Below, piece by piece: positions 10,800 to 21,850 of a stretch of 64,000 nucleotides of DNA. Location: NCBI RefSeq assembly GCF_048569485.1, contig NC_134361.1, forward strand, positions 173,382,492-173,446,491. Direction: 5' to 3'. The notes beneath the pieces are model-generated. The model worked only from the letters and a program-made list of their open reading frames with translations, made no database searches and was not told the origin of the DNA. Position 1 is the first letter of the stretch. Every line of letters starts with the position of its first letter. The DNA is from Anomaloglossus baeobatrachus. Taxonomy: Eukaryota; Chordata; Amphibia; Anura; Aromobatidae. A program made the translations under genes and the position numbers.

Positions 10800-11940
10800 A
10801 TAAAGATGGGTGAACCCGCAGATGTTCGGGTTTGCTGAGTCCTGCTGGACTAAGTCTTGTTCGGGACCGGACTTGAAGCTGAACTTGACCCCGGACGCCA
10901 AACTCCATATAGGTCTAAGGGAGCGAACTTAAGTGCTATAATATGGTGTTAGTAAGGGCTAGGAAGCAAAATGAGGATTAAAGCAGGACAATTATACTTA
11001 CTGAGTCTACTGCACAGCTGTTGCACTGCTTCTGGATTAGCTCATTAAAAGTCATGCATATTCACTGCTTTCCCCGATCACCCTTAGTGACGGCGTCTGT
11101 GATTGGTTTCCCTCACACTAGCTGCCTGGGTTCCCCAAAGTGGAGAGTAAAAATAAATAATTGGAAATAATGGCGTAGAGTCAGCCGTATTTTGATACCA
11201 AGGGCAAATAAAGCAAACAGCTGGAGGCTACAGCCCCCAGCTGTGTGCATTTTCTTGACTGTGTATCAAAATACGAGGGACGCCATGTGGCTTTTTATTT
11301 TTATTATTATTAATATTTGAATAAAGAATTAAAACCAGCATGTGGTTCTCTGACTCCCAATTTTGATACCCAGCCAAGATAAAGCTGGCAGCTGGTACTC
11401 TCAGGCTGTAGAGGCCCATGGTTATTGGGCCCTCCCCAGCCTGAAAATAGCAGCGAGCAGCTGCCCATTAAATGCACCAATCCTGGTGCTTTACCCTGCG
11501 CATCCCAATTGCCCTGGTGCGGTGGCAATCGGGGTAATATAAAGAGTTAATGACAGCTGGGATTTGTCAATCACAGCTGCTACGACGCCCTGGATTTGTT
11601 AGTAATGGGTAAAGGTCTATGAGACCCCATCATTACTAATCGTGTAAGTAAAAGAAATAAACTCCAAAATACAGAGAAAAATCCTTTTATTTAAAAAAAA
11701 CAAAACAAAACACCCTCTTTCTCCAATTTATTAACCCCCCCAAAAAACACCCCTGCAGGTTGGACGTAATGCACAGACAAGGTGTCCCATGATGATCCCA
11801 GCTCTGCTACATCCTGAGGTCGCAGTGCGCGGTCACATTAGAAAACGTTGACCAATCACTGCGGTGTCAGGGACACCCTGACAAAGCCACAGCTGTGAAC
11901 AATCAGTCATTTCACGTAAGATCACAGCTGGCTGGTAAAG
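10800..11940. repeat. Composite unclassified dispersed repeat
   Basis: It starts with 'gatgttcgggtttgctgag' and continues through paired segments such as 'gtattttgatacc' at about 11189 and 'gtatcaaaatac' at about 11262, which are inverted to each other. It also has 'ggcaatcggggtaatataaa' and an A/C-rich block at about 11690-11760. I recognise the style as a high-copy frog repeat but cannot name it. No gene is visible. Confidence 0.4.
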
Positions 11941-12022
11941 TTAAAGTCATTGAACTCAAGGCAGGATTCCCGGATTAGGTGATGTGCTCGCATTATTTGG
12001 TTGCAGACATTTCTCCACCAAA

Positions 12023-12107
12023 TCTGCATCTCCTGGCAAAAAAACGCACTGAACCTGCATGCGTTTTTGATGTGGTTTTGGTGCGTTTTTTTGCCAGGAG
12101 ATGCAGA
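12023..12107. repeat. Short hairpin: 27-bp perfect inverted repeat
   Basis: The segment from 12023 to 12049 (TCTGCATCTCC...AACGCAC) is exactly complementary to 12081-12107, leaving a 31-bp loop that repeats the 'gcgttttt' theme. It is likely the core of a small foldback MITE. No clear target duplication was found. Confidence 0.75.
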
Positions 12108-12229
12108 TACAGTTCTTCTGTCTCGTACATTCAATATTACTGGATACACTGCAGTGCTTAAAACAGAAGCAGGACCATTTGGTTTCAGAATATAATCTAT
12201 TCAATTAAAGGCCTCACTCATTGCCTACA

Positions 12230-12740
12230 GAGATACCTGAGCAATGAAATCCTTGCAGGAATTAATACTGATAAAGGAAGGCATAACCTGAAAATCAACA
12301 CCTATATGAGGAATCAATGTGCCAAGTGCGATGGCACACCATTACATGCTCCAGTCTGGTAAGATAGGTACTGTTCTGTGAACAAAGCAGCCAATTACCT
12401 ACAGAATTGTAAACCTGGTTAGCTATAACAGGTCCAGCAAAAAAAAAAACCAAAACCCTCCAGCAGCCATTTCCTAATATTTTGACCTTGAGCTGGAGCA
12501 TTGTCATCCATGAAGATGAAATTAGGCCTGTGTTGTTCATGCAGACGCACAATGACTGGATTAATGATGTTATTCAAGTGCGAGGGGCTGTCACTGCACC
12601 ATTCACAAAGTGTAAGGCCGTTCTGTATTGACTAGACACACCTACCAACACAGTAACCCCACCACCACCAAATGCTCTTCTGGTGACAACAGTGGTTGAT
12701 GCATAGCGCTCTCTTAATATCTCCAACATTGTTGGCGGCA
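12230..12740 (-). pseudogene. Tc1-like transposase, decayed
   Basis: On the minus strand, in changing frames, typical Tc1-family blocks appear: FGGGGVTVLVGVSSQYRTAL, HFVNGAVTA, and then VRLHEQHRPNFIFMDDNAP, which holds the second Asp of the DD34E catalytic triad. The reading frame is broken by shifts and stops, and a run of A residues lies at about 12438-12448. Terminal repeats were not found, so only the middle and C-terminal part of the transposase remains. This is a plain DNA transposon fossil. Confidence 0.8.
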
Positions 12741-13348
12741 GTGTCGGACTGGCTACCGGAGAAACCGCCAGTAATACCAGACCTGGCTGCGGTTACCTGC
12801 AAACCTGAGCTCGCGAGTGCAGTCTAGACTGAACTCAGGGTTTGCAGGACTGAACCACAAGCGCAGACTGATTCCCCGGCGATTGCGGTTCAGTTCATGA
12901 CAGCTGCGGACAGGCCAGGCTGAACTCCAAAGCTCTCACCTGAGCTCCAAGGACATGCCCACATTAGGCTGAAATAGTCTAGATAAAAGTTTAGAAATTG
13001 GTTAGCTGAGCATATTACTAGCACTTATATATCAAGCGCTATGGAAGTAGAGCACATTTGTGATATTATACAAAATGTTAACTGTAGGCTTTCAAAACTT
13101 AGTGGCTGGGGCATGGTAGGAGGTCTGGATTCGCTCTCAGCTTCCTCTCCTCCCTCATGGTGTGAAAGGCAGGGTACACTGCCTAATTGTGGCACATTTG
13201 CTGTGAGAAGTATTTTCCTCACATGTATGTATTCTCCCTTATGTTTCTGCCCAGACCCCTAATCCCCCTGTCTTTCCCTCCCTCCCATTCGGATTGGTGA
13301 AATTAAGTTATGATAGCCATAAACAACATATTTCCGTACTGCTACTGC

Positions 13349-13681
13349 TAACAGATAACACAAGAGATAGGTGTTCAGTTGCCGCGCCAAAAGATCACTT
13401 CTTGCAGATGTTCAGATTAATGTCACTTTATTATCGTACAGGTCAACGCGTTTCTGGAGCATCTGCCCCCTTCATCAGGACCACCAAGCACAGGAATAAC
13501 ATTAAATCCAAATTTGGATTGGATTTAATGTTATTCCTGTGCTTGGTGGTCCTGATGAAGGGGGCAGATGCTCCAGAAACGCGTTGACCTGTACGATAAT
13601 AAAGTGACATTAATCTGAACATCTGCAAGAAGTGATCTTTTGGCGCGGCAACTGAACACCTATCTCTTGTGTTATCTGTTA
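13349..13681. repeat. Large palindrome with 161-bp arms
   Basis: Arm 13349-13509 is the reverse complement of 13521-13681, with no mismatch that I could find. The spacer is 11 bp (AAATTTGGATT). Each arm contains a CTGATGA...GAAACGCGTT motif resembling a hammerhead ribozyme. The sequence just outside the arms is not complementary. Possible explanations are a recent inverted duplication, tail-to-tail insertion of two element ends, or a foldback assembly artefact. Confidence 0.85.
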
Positions 13682-13931
13682 TCTGCTACTACGGGTGGCT
13701 GCAGCCTGGGATCCATTTTACATGCGTTTATAGTGGTTGTGACTATCACAACTACATTTGGTGAGTATTCTGACTCCCCCCTCCCTACCCCATACATATT
13801 GGGGTAAAACCCTATGTGCGCTTGTTTTTCCACAGCTCTTTCTCTACGTCGTACTGCTACTGCAGGAGATGCATTTTAAAAGTGGCTCAGTCCCGAATTG
13901 CTGCATCAGATACTAGCCTACCTGGTATCAT

Positions 13932-13994
13932 AGTTACATAGGTTGAAAAAAGACCTAGGTCCATCTAGGTCAACCTTCCTCCACCAGTGATAAC
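13932..13994. repeat. Dispersed repeat fragment
   Basis: 'catagttacataggttgaaa' followed by 'gacctaggtccatctagg' is a phrase I associate with a very common frog and fish repeat. It is cut by the element at 13998 and probably continues after 14894. The class is not determined. Confidence 0.4.
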
Positions 13995-13997
13995 TTA

Positions 13998-14891
13998 AGG
14001 TACCGTCACACTAAGCAACATCGCTAGCAACATCGCTGCTGAGGCACAACTTGCTAGTGATGTTGCGGTGTGTGACATCCAGCAACAACCTGGCCCCTGC
14101 TGTGAGGTCGCTGGTTGTTGCTGAATGTCCTGGACCATTTTTTAGTTGTTGCTCTCTCGCTGTGAAGCACACATCGCTGTGTGTGACAGCGACAGAGCAA
14201 CAACTAAATGTGCAGTGAGCAGGGAGCCGGCTTCTGCGGACGCTGGTAACCACGGTAAACAGTGGGTAACCAAGAAGCCCTTACCTTGGTTACCCGATAT
14301 TTACCTTCGTTACCAGCGTCCGCCGCTCTCATGCTGTCAGTGCCGGCTCCCTGCTCTCTGCACACATAGCCGGACTACACATTGGGTAATTAACCCGATG
14401 TGTACTGTGGCTAGGAGTGCAGGAAACAGGGAGCCGGCACTGACAGCGTGAGAGCAGCGGACGCTGGTAACAAAGGTAAATATCGGGTAACCAAGGTAAG
14501 GGCTTCTTGGTTACCCGATGTTTACCGTGGTTACCAGCGTCCGCAGAAGCCGTCTCCCTGCTACCTGCACACGTAGCAAAGTACACATCGGGTAATTAAC
14601 CCGATGTGTACTGTGGCTAGGTGTGCAGGGAACCAGCGCTAACGGTGTGCGCTGGTAACCAAGGTAAATATCGGGTTGGTTACCCGATATTTACCTTAGT
14701 TACCAAGCGCAGCATGCTTCCACGTGTAGCGACGCTCCAGCGATCCCTGCCAGGTCAGGTTGCTGGTGGGATCGCTGGAGCGTCGCTTAGTGTGACATCT
14801 CACCAGCGACCTCCTAGCAACTTACCAGCGATCCCTATCAGGTTGTATCGTTGTTGGGATCTCTGGTAAGTTGTTTAGTGTGACTGGGCCT
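13998..14891. mobile_element. Harbinger-like non-autonomous element, 894 bp
   Basis: Target copies TTA lie at 13995-13997 and 14892-14894. The terminal inverted repeats are AGGTACCGTCACACTAAG and, read inverted from the right, AGGCCCAGTCACACTAAA. The interior is built from inverted blocks such as 'ggtaaccaaggtaaatatcg' and 'ggtaattaacccgatgtgta'. The latter is shared with the element at 30946-31628, so both belong to one family. A 3-bp TWA target is typical of PIF/Harbinger, and no transposase is present. Confidence 0.75.
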
Positions 14892-15555
14892 TTAGATTCT
14901 AAATCTAAGTATCTATTGCGTTTCACAAGACCTTTGTCCCTGAGGTTATAGACTCTCGTTGACCCTGCAGGCACGTTTTCTTAGTAGTCTCATGGGCATC
15001 TCGCAAATTTATAACTGATGATGTATATTTTCCCAACAAAGACTAACAAAGATTCGTGTCAGACTGTCGGAGGCTTTTGGAAGGTTTTGCCTGCTCCCTC
15101 CTTGTGATACTGGGTAGCGACTTCAACCTACCGATGGAGCCCGTGTTTGATGTCTCGTCTGGTAGGTCCTCCTATTCTCCTTCATGTATTCAGAAAGTCA
15201 GGAAACAGATCCATGGTTTGAGACTGGTTGATGGATGGAGAGTTCTTCACCCACACACTAAGGACTACACTTTCTCTTTTGTAGTACACAGAGTAGACTA
15301 CTTTTTTGTCTCCCATACTCTCCTGAATCTCCGCATAACTGCGGACATAGGCTCCATACAATGGTCCAACCATGCACCCGTCTATTTCTCCATTTAATTA
15401 GATATCGACGCGTGTCCTGAGTTCACGTGGCATTTAAATGAGAATCTATTACAATATTCTATTTGTTCGGCAGACCTGACCCAAATTAGCTCAACTTTTA
15501 TTAATGACCACGAAAAGGATCAAACATCCCCTTCGATTAAATGGGAAACTCTTAA

Positions 15556-16056
15556 ATGGAACCTGTCATCAGTTTTTTCCCTATTAAACCAAAAATATCA
15601 CCTTCTGCAGCTCCTGGACTGCATTCTAGGAAGGTGCACCTTGTTGCTGGCCCTCTTTGCAGACCCCTAAAAGAAATTTATAAAATCTTACTGTTTCCTA
15701 TGCAAATGAGTTTGGTTGGCCAGATGGGCAGGCTCTAATTCGTCTCCTGTCTCTCCCTCCTGCCGCTGTTCACCGTTCCCCAGGCATGATTTAAATTGAT
15801 GACGTTGCCCCGTCTTTGTGCACGCTGCTGGAGTATTGCGCAGGTGCATTTCGCTGTGCTCCTATCGCGGGACTGAGCATAAAGTTTCCCTCGCGTGAGC
15901 GCCGGTGATGTAGTTGCACAGGTGCAAGATTATGGGCGGCGCGGTGTATGACCTCACCAGCGTCATCCTCATGCCCATCCATAATCTCGCGCCTGCGCAA
16001 CTACATCACCGACACTCGAGCGGGGTTAACTTTATGCTCAGCCCCGCAGGTTCCCT
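15556..16056. mobile_element. Kolobok/T2-type MITE inside the L1-type LINE
   Basis: TTAA copies lie at 15552-15555 and 16057-16060. The left end is ATGGAACCTGTCATC (one change from AGGGAACCTGTCACC), and the right end is the inverse 'gcaggttccct'. The interior has facing copies of 'aactacatcacc' and 'ggtgatgtagtt'. The LINE frame reads on across the insertion (KWETLK before, AYQ after), which confirms a clean TTAA insertion. Confidence 0.85.
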
Positions 16057-17088
16057 TTAAAGGCATACCAAGAGGTGTTCTAATAAAGCACAGGTCACAA
16101 CTCAAAAAAGAAAACAAAAAACACAGAAGATAAAAACCTTTTCTTCTCAAATCTAAGATCTAGAGCAGCACCACAAAGCAACGCAAGCTACATCCACATT
16201 TGCTCAACTCTCCACAACCAAGAAGAAATTGTTATCCTGGATCAGAAATCTGAATGCGCACAGGAAAAGCTAAAGAGTTTAGGGAATCGTAGTGGCAAAT
16301 TATTAGCTAGAGCCCTGCACACAAGTCCCTTAGCGAGCTACATCCCATTCATAACGGAATCAGAAGGGAAGAAAATACATAACACCAATGATATCCTCCG
16401 AGGATTCCGGGATTATTACCAGTCATTATATAACATAAAAGGTCATTTTAACAATATCCCCAAACATACATTTCAGGAGATAATAAGGGCCTATCTAGAT
16501 TCCACGAGACTCCCTCGGCTGCCAATAAAGGCATTGGCTGACCTGGAGGTGGGCTTCTCGCTGGAGGAGGTGGCCGCTGTTATAAAGGATCTACCAACTG
16601 GGAAAAGCCTGGGGCCAGACGGCTATACTGCTGGCTTTTTCAAACTGTTCACTGATCAGTTAAGACTGATGTTTTTGGAAGTGTATAACTATGTATCTGG
16701 GGGGTGAATCTTTTGCTAAGCAAGCGTTGGCGGCTCACATTACAGTCCTTCCGAAAGCAGGCAAAGATCCATCCCTATGCAGCAACAACCATCCAATTTC
16801 ACTTATTAATATTGACGTCAAGCTATATGACAAGCTGCTATACAACAGACTGACACCACTTTTCCTCCAGCTGATAAGTCAAGATCAGTTTGGGTTTGTT
16901 TCGGGCTGCAAAGTATTAGAACAATTGCCCTTATTGATAAGGTTTGGAAGACCGGGACTCCCACCTGCATCCTGTCCTGGCAGGATGCACTGGAATTCCA
17001 TGTTTCAGGCTCTCAGGGCATTGGGTCTTGGAGAGATCATGGTACACAGGATAGCTGCCCTTTAGTCATCAGCTCAGGTTAGGGTTAA

Positions 17089-17172
17089 CCCTAGAACGCA
17101 TACCTGGGGCCTCGCAGGCCTGCTAGGTCATTTGTTTTCTATGGTAGATTGTTATGCTTGCGCGTTCTAGGG
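17089..17172. mobile_element. piggyBac-like MITE, 84 bp
   Basis: TTAA copies lie at 17085-17088 and 17173-17176. The ends are CCCTAGAACGC on the left and its near-inverse GCGCGTTCTAGGG on the right. CCCTAGAA-type ends with a TTAA target are characteristic of piggyBac elements. There is no coding capacity. It lies inside the LINE RT domain. Confidence 0.75.
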
Positions 17173-17782
17173 TTAACAGGGGGGTGGGGGGGAGATAAAT
17201 TAGCCTTATTTGCAGATGATTTACTCCTGTAACAGCCTCGCTTATGAGCCTACCAAACATTATTCGAGAACTCAATAAATTAGGTTCCCTGAGTAACTTT
17301 AAAATGAACTCCCATAAATCAGAAGCCCTAAATATAACTCTCCCATCAACCCTGGTCAACCAACTTAGTAAATCCTTCTCTTTCCGTTGGCGAAGCGGCT
17401 CAATACCGTATCTAGGCATAAAGTTAACTACATGTCTCTTTGGCTCGAATTTTCTCCCGACCCTACAGGTGGTGGAATCTGATCTCGGAAAGTGGAACAA
17501 ACTGCATTTATCCTGGTTCAGGAGGATCAATGCAGTCAAAATGAACATCCTGCCTCACTTTCTATATCTTTTCAAGCAATACCCATTCTAACAGCTTCCT
17601 ACTTCCCCAGAATAAAATCAGCAGTAACTAGGTTTATATAGTTTCACAAACACCCTCCGTTGGCGTATCGAATACTGAGCAAAAACAGAAAGGAGGGGAA
17701 TCTGGAAGGAGGGGAATCTGATCTACCAGATTTTATACAACTATGCCGCCTTGGGAATGTCTTTTAGACCAGTATCACCTTA

Positions 17783-18343
17783 AGCCTGCTTTACATGTTC
17801 CGATTCTGCATACGATATCGTATGCGATCGGAACCGCCCCCATTGTATGTGCGGCACGTTCAATTTGTTGAACGTGTCGCACAAACGATTAACCCCCGTC
17901 ACACATACTTACCTGTCCATACGACCTCGATGTGGGCGGCGAACGTCCACTTCCTGGAGTAGGAGGGACGTTCGGCGTCACATCGACGTCACGCGGCAGC
18001 CGTCCAATAGATGCGGAGGGGGAGAGCTGAGGAGGATGTAAACATCCCACCCACCTCCTTCCTTCCGCATTACCGGCCGGGAGCCTCAGGACGCAGGTAA
18101 GATCTATTCATCGTTCCCGGGGTGTCACACACTGCGATGTGTGCTACCGCGGGTACGATGAACAATCTGATGTTCAATCCATGAGGAATGAACGACATGC
18201 GTGCGATGAACGTTTTAACGTTCAATCGCAATCGCACGTAGCTGTTACACACTGCAATGTACCTTACGATGCCGGATGTGCGTCACTTACGACGTGACCC
18301 CGCCGACGCATCGTAAGATACATTGCAGCGTGTAAAGCTGGCT
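17783..18343. mobile_element. Harbinger-like non-autonomous element, 561 bp
   Basis: TTA target copies lie at 17780-17782 and 18344-18346. The ends are AGCCTGCTTTACATG on the left and, inverted from the right, AGCCAGCTTTACACG. The interior is CpG-rich with facing arms: 'catacgatatcgtatgcgat' on the left, and 'cgatgaacgttttaacgttc' toward the right. It inserted into the L1-type LINE. No transposase is present. Confidence 0.75.
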
Positions 18344-19125
18344 TTAGAATGTCCAAAAGGTGGGTTACTACAGAAATGTCAATCAGACCTTAATCCTTTA
18401 GCAATAATATGGTCTTCCGCCCCCCCCTTAGCTATAAATCAAGTGAAATGCCGTTCCTAACTAAGCAGATAGCTTCCTTTTTCAAGAGCTAACCCTCACT
18501 TATCTTTATAAACTGCTCCGGACCTACTTACTCCCATAAATAAATAGCCCAACATTTGCAGCTGGGGTGGCTAGACAGACATTTCTTCATAAGACAAGAT
18601 ACCAGGCCCCGAAGGTGTACGATTATATCTCTAACTACACCATCAAACCTTTTCAATCTTTTTTCCCCAGGGGTAGTGTCCTACTCACTGCCTGGTTCTT
18701 TTATGAACAGCTGAAAAGCCTCTTAAAATCCATTTCCCCGACAACATTCTTAGACCCTTGACCCAATATTAGAACCTATATCTGCAGAAGACCCCAATAC
18801 ACACAGCACATTACTATATGGTTTGTTAAAAAATCCTATTAGACGGTTCAATCATCCCTGTCTGGCTTGGGAGAGGGAGCTGGGAAAGATCTTTACGGAC
18901 GAGGAATGACACAAAATCCTTCTTTTCTCACAGAAGTGGTCATTAAACGTAGTATCGCAGGAGAGAAGCTACAATACCATCTCAAGATGGTATAGGTGTC
19001 TTGTGGGGATCCATTCCCTATTCCCTTCTACACCCAATACTTAGTAGAGGTGTCTGAAAGAGCCAGGGTCCTACTTGCACATATGGTGGAATTGCCTGCC
19101 AATAAGACTTTTGAGACGCAATATT

Positions 19126-20310
19126 ACCGTATTTTTCGGAGCATAAGACGCACTTTTTTTCCCCCAAATGTTGGGGAATAGTTGGGGGTGTGTCTTATGG
19201 TCTGACTATAGGGATGCGGCCGGGAATGAGGGTGCTGCGGTGGAGCGGGTCATCGGGGGCATGAGCAGGCTGTAGCAGCCTGCTGTGACCACGTGGGCCC
19301 ACTCATTACATATGCACGCCCATCCTCCCGCCCATTTCTCAGCGCAGAAGCCGGCGCTGTCAGGTGGCGGGAGGACGAGCGGGGACGCGCGCATAGTCAA
19401 GAGCCGGCCCGCATGATCACCCCTGGCAATTACAGCCTGGAGTGATCATGTGCGGCTGTATTCACTGCCCCCCACGCGTCATCATCAGCGCGGGGTGCAG
19501 TGAATGAGTACACTCACCCGTCCCAGTGTGTGGAGCCGTCCCCCTGCAGCACGCGATGTCTTCTTGTCTGTGCCGGTCAGCTGATCGGCACAGACAGGAA
19601 GACATCGCGATGCTGCAGGGGGACCGCTCCACGCACACAGGTCAGTGGCGCAGAAAGGAAGAAATTATCGGTGCTGCAGGGAGTGAGGAAAAGGTAAGTA
19701 TAACGTTTATTTTTTTTTCTCTGCTATAGGATACAGGCCATATACCAGGATGGTATATGAGCACGATGGGGGCATATAGCAGGATGGTAGTATATGAGCA
19801 GGATGGATGGGGGGTATATGAACAGGATGGGGGTATATGAACATGATGGGGGTATATGAACAGGATGGATGGGGGAATATGAACAAGGATGGGGGAATAT
19901 GAACAGGATGGGGGAATATGAACAGGATGGGGGGGTATATGAACAGGATGGGGGGTATATGAACAGGATGGGGGGTGTATGAGCAGGATGGATGGGGAAT
20001 ATGAGCAGGATGGATGGGGGAATATGAGCAGGATGGATGGGGGAATATGAGCAGGATGGATGGGGGGTATATCAATAGGATGGGGTATATGAACAGGATG
20101 GGAGTATATGAGCATATACAAGGCAGGAGGATCATTACCAGGATGGGGTACCTTAGTAGAGAATTTGGGGACATTACCCCCATCACAGTGTCAGCAGCAG
20201 ATCCTCGCCCCATAACAGTGTGTCATGACCACATTTTTTTTCTTAAAGTTTTATTTTCCTATTTTCCTCCTCTAAAACTAGGGTGCGTCTTATAGTCCAA
20301 AAAATACAGC
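19126..20310. mobile_element. TIR DNA element ('CCGTATTTTTCGGA...' ends) with internal minisatellite
   Basis: The left end 'ccgtatttttcggagcataa' plus 'gacgcac' is matched inverted at the right by 'gtgcgtcttatagtcc' plus 'aaaaaatacag'. This end sequence is a familiar high-copy fish and amphibian repeat, but I will not name the superfamily. No clear target duplication was seen. It carries a minisatellite at about 19740-20120 and sits inside the L1-type LINE. Confidence 0.65.
19740..20120 (+). repeat. Minisatellite, about 20-bp unit
   Basis: Tandem units are of the type 'gggtatatgaacaggatggg', with variants 'gggaatatgagcaggatgga'. I estimate 17-19 copies. The long proline-, serine- and histidine-rich frames on the minus strand here are translations of the repeat, not genes. 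Confidence 0.9.
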
Positions 20311-20901
20311 AAGTTCTCTACCACGGAGTTTCTTCCTTCAGAAGATCTTCTCTCGGTGGCGATTCTATTTCGGAGTTTAAAAAAGCATGCTAAGACATGT
20401 ATTGACAGCAACGAGTCTAATTCCTCGGTATTGAAAGAGAACGGAAGCGCCTCAAACGTGTAGGAGACCGGAATGCAGTTTACAGAATGGAGGTGCTACT
20501 GGATCAACAAGTAAGGACGTTGGAAAAGATGGTTAGGATTTGGACACCTTGAATTTTATTTCATTGCATGGCTTCAGGAGTGATGGTAAAAGCCCAACCT
20601 ATTGTGAGTCTCAACCATTTGCTTATGTCAGTATCTACCAGCCGCAAGCAGTCCGTGACTTGACAGCCTACACCCATACCCTGCTATCCCCCCCCCCCCC
20701 AACGTCCCCTTGTATTGTTCCCGTCTTGTAGAATATGTGGTCACATCTTTGAACTTGTTTGTAAGAGGAGGCGTTAGATCTCTGATATTTTTGTGTTTAC
20801 CATTTTCAGGTTTATTTTATGAGTCTTATGTGGATGTGACATGGAATTGGTATAACTCCTTATTTTCTATTTAGAAGTAGAAGATTACATTGTACTGCTT
20901 A

Positions 20902-21291
20902 AAGGAAACCTATCACCGTATCTTTATAAATACTTACGGTTGGTGCAGAGCAGACTGGTCAGATGAGCGTCTCCATTCTTTGGGCCATCTTTGTCCTCCT
21001 TCTGAAGCTAGTGTGGATGATGCGTTCTACGTCTTCTACACTAGCCAACATTAAGGTCCCGCGCAGGCGCACTGCAATACTTTAACCTGCCCTGAGTAGG
21101 GCAGATCAAAGTGCACCTTCGCAGGACCTTAATGTCTCCTTCTGTGTATGACATAGAACGCATCATTCACACTAGCTTCAGAAGGAGGACAAAGATGGCC
21201 AAAAGAGGAGGCACCGACCCAAAACATCCAACCAGTCTGCTCTGCACCAACTGTTAGGTGAGTTTTATAAACATCCGGTGACAGGTTCCCT
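20902..21291. mobile_element. Kolobok/T2-type MITE
   Basis: TTAA copies lie at 20898-20901 and 21292-21295. The left end is AGGAAACCTATCACC and the right end, inverted, is AGGGAACCTGTCACC. The interior is strongly foldback: 'ggtgcagagcagactggt' on the left faces 'accagtctgctctgcacc' on the right. It lies just before DIRS element A. Confidence 0.85.
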
Positions 21292-21346
21292 TTAATTCAT
21301 TTTATCAAAGTCGATTGTATTTCTAGTACACATGTTCAAGTGAAAA

Positions 21347-21790
21347 AAAGGGAATTTTGTTTACTTACCGTAAATTCCTTTTCTTCTAGCTCCTATTGGG
21401 AGACCCAGACAATTGGGTGTATAGCTTCTGCCTCTGGAGGCCACACAAAGTATTACACTTTAAAAAGTGTAACCCCTCCCCTCTGCCTATACACCCTCCC
21501 GTGGACCACGGGCTCCTCAGTTTTGGTCAAAAGCAGGAAGGAGAGAACTTATAAATTGGTCTAGGGTAAATTCAATCCGAAGGATGTTCGGAGAACTGAA
21601 GACCATGAACCAAAAGAACAAATCAACATTAACAACATATGTACACACAAGAACAACCAGCCCGAAGGGCACAGGGGCGGGTGCTGGGTCTCCCAATAGG
21701 AGCTAGAAGAAAAGGAATTTACGGTAAGTAAACAAAATTCCCTTTTTCTTTGTCGCTCCATTGGGAGACCCAGACAATTGGGACGTCCAA
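21347..21790 (-). repeat. DIRS A: 3' inverted terminal repeat and internal complementary region
   Basis: The outer end from 21347 ('gggaattttgtttacttacc' onward) is repeated as its reverse complement at about 21685-21740. It is directly followed by the complement of the opposite outer end (near 37880-37927), 'cgctccattgggagaccc'. A segment complementary to both outer ends side by side is the hallmark of the DIRS internal complementary region. Confidence 0.85.
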
Positions 21791-21850
21791 TAGCAGTCCC
21801 TGGGTGGGTAAAACAGTACCTCATTAAAAAGAGCCGAAACCGGCCCCCTC

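Larger units (their letters stand above)
15050..20880 (+). pseudogene. L1/Tx1-type LINE, decayed, split by four DNA elements
   Basis: Pieces of one ORF2 follow each other on the + strand. Endonuclease: GSDFNLPMEP (15115-15145), VHRVDYFFVS and SNHAPVYFS (15285-15395). Linker and RT: LPTGKSLGPDGYTAGFFKLF (about 16590-16650), NHPISLINIDVKLYDKLLYN, SQDQFGFVSG, LFADDLLL (about 17203-17230), and SGSIPYLGIKLT. C-terminal parts occur after 18344. The copy is 5' truncated in the endonuclease and carries several stops and frameshifts. Guests are a T2 MITE (15556-16056), a piggyBac-like MITE (17089-17172), a Harbinger-like element (17783-18343) and a TIR element (19126-20310). About 3.5 kb of LINE remains without them. 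The 3' boundary is approximate. Confidence 0.75.

Noticed and set aside
13294-13628. Two identical frames on opposite strands around 13500
   Set aside because: They are mirror images produced by the palindrome and carry no known domain.
19642-20213. Two minus-strand frames of 159 and 168 residues
   Set aside because: They translate a 20-bp minisatellite. Both frames give the same His/Pro/Ser pattern.
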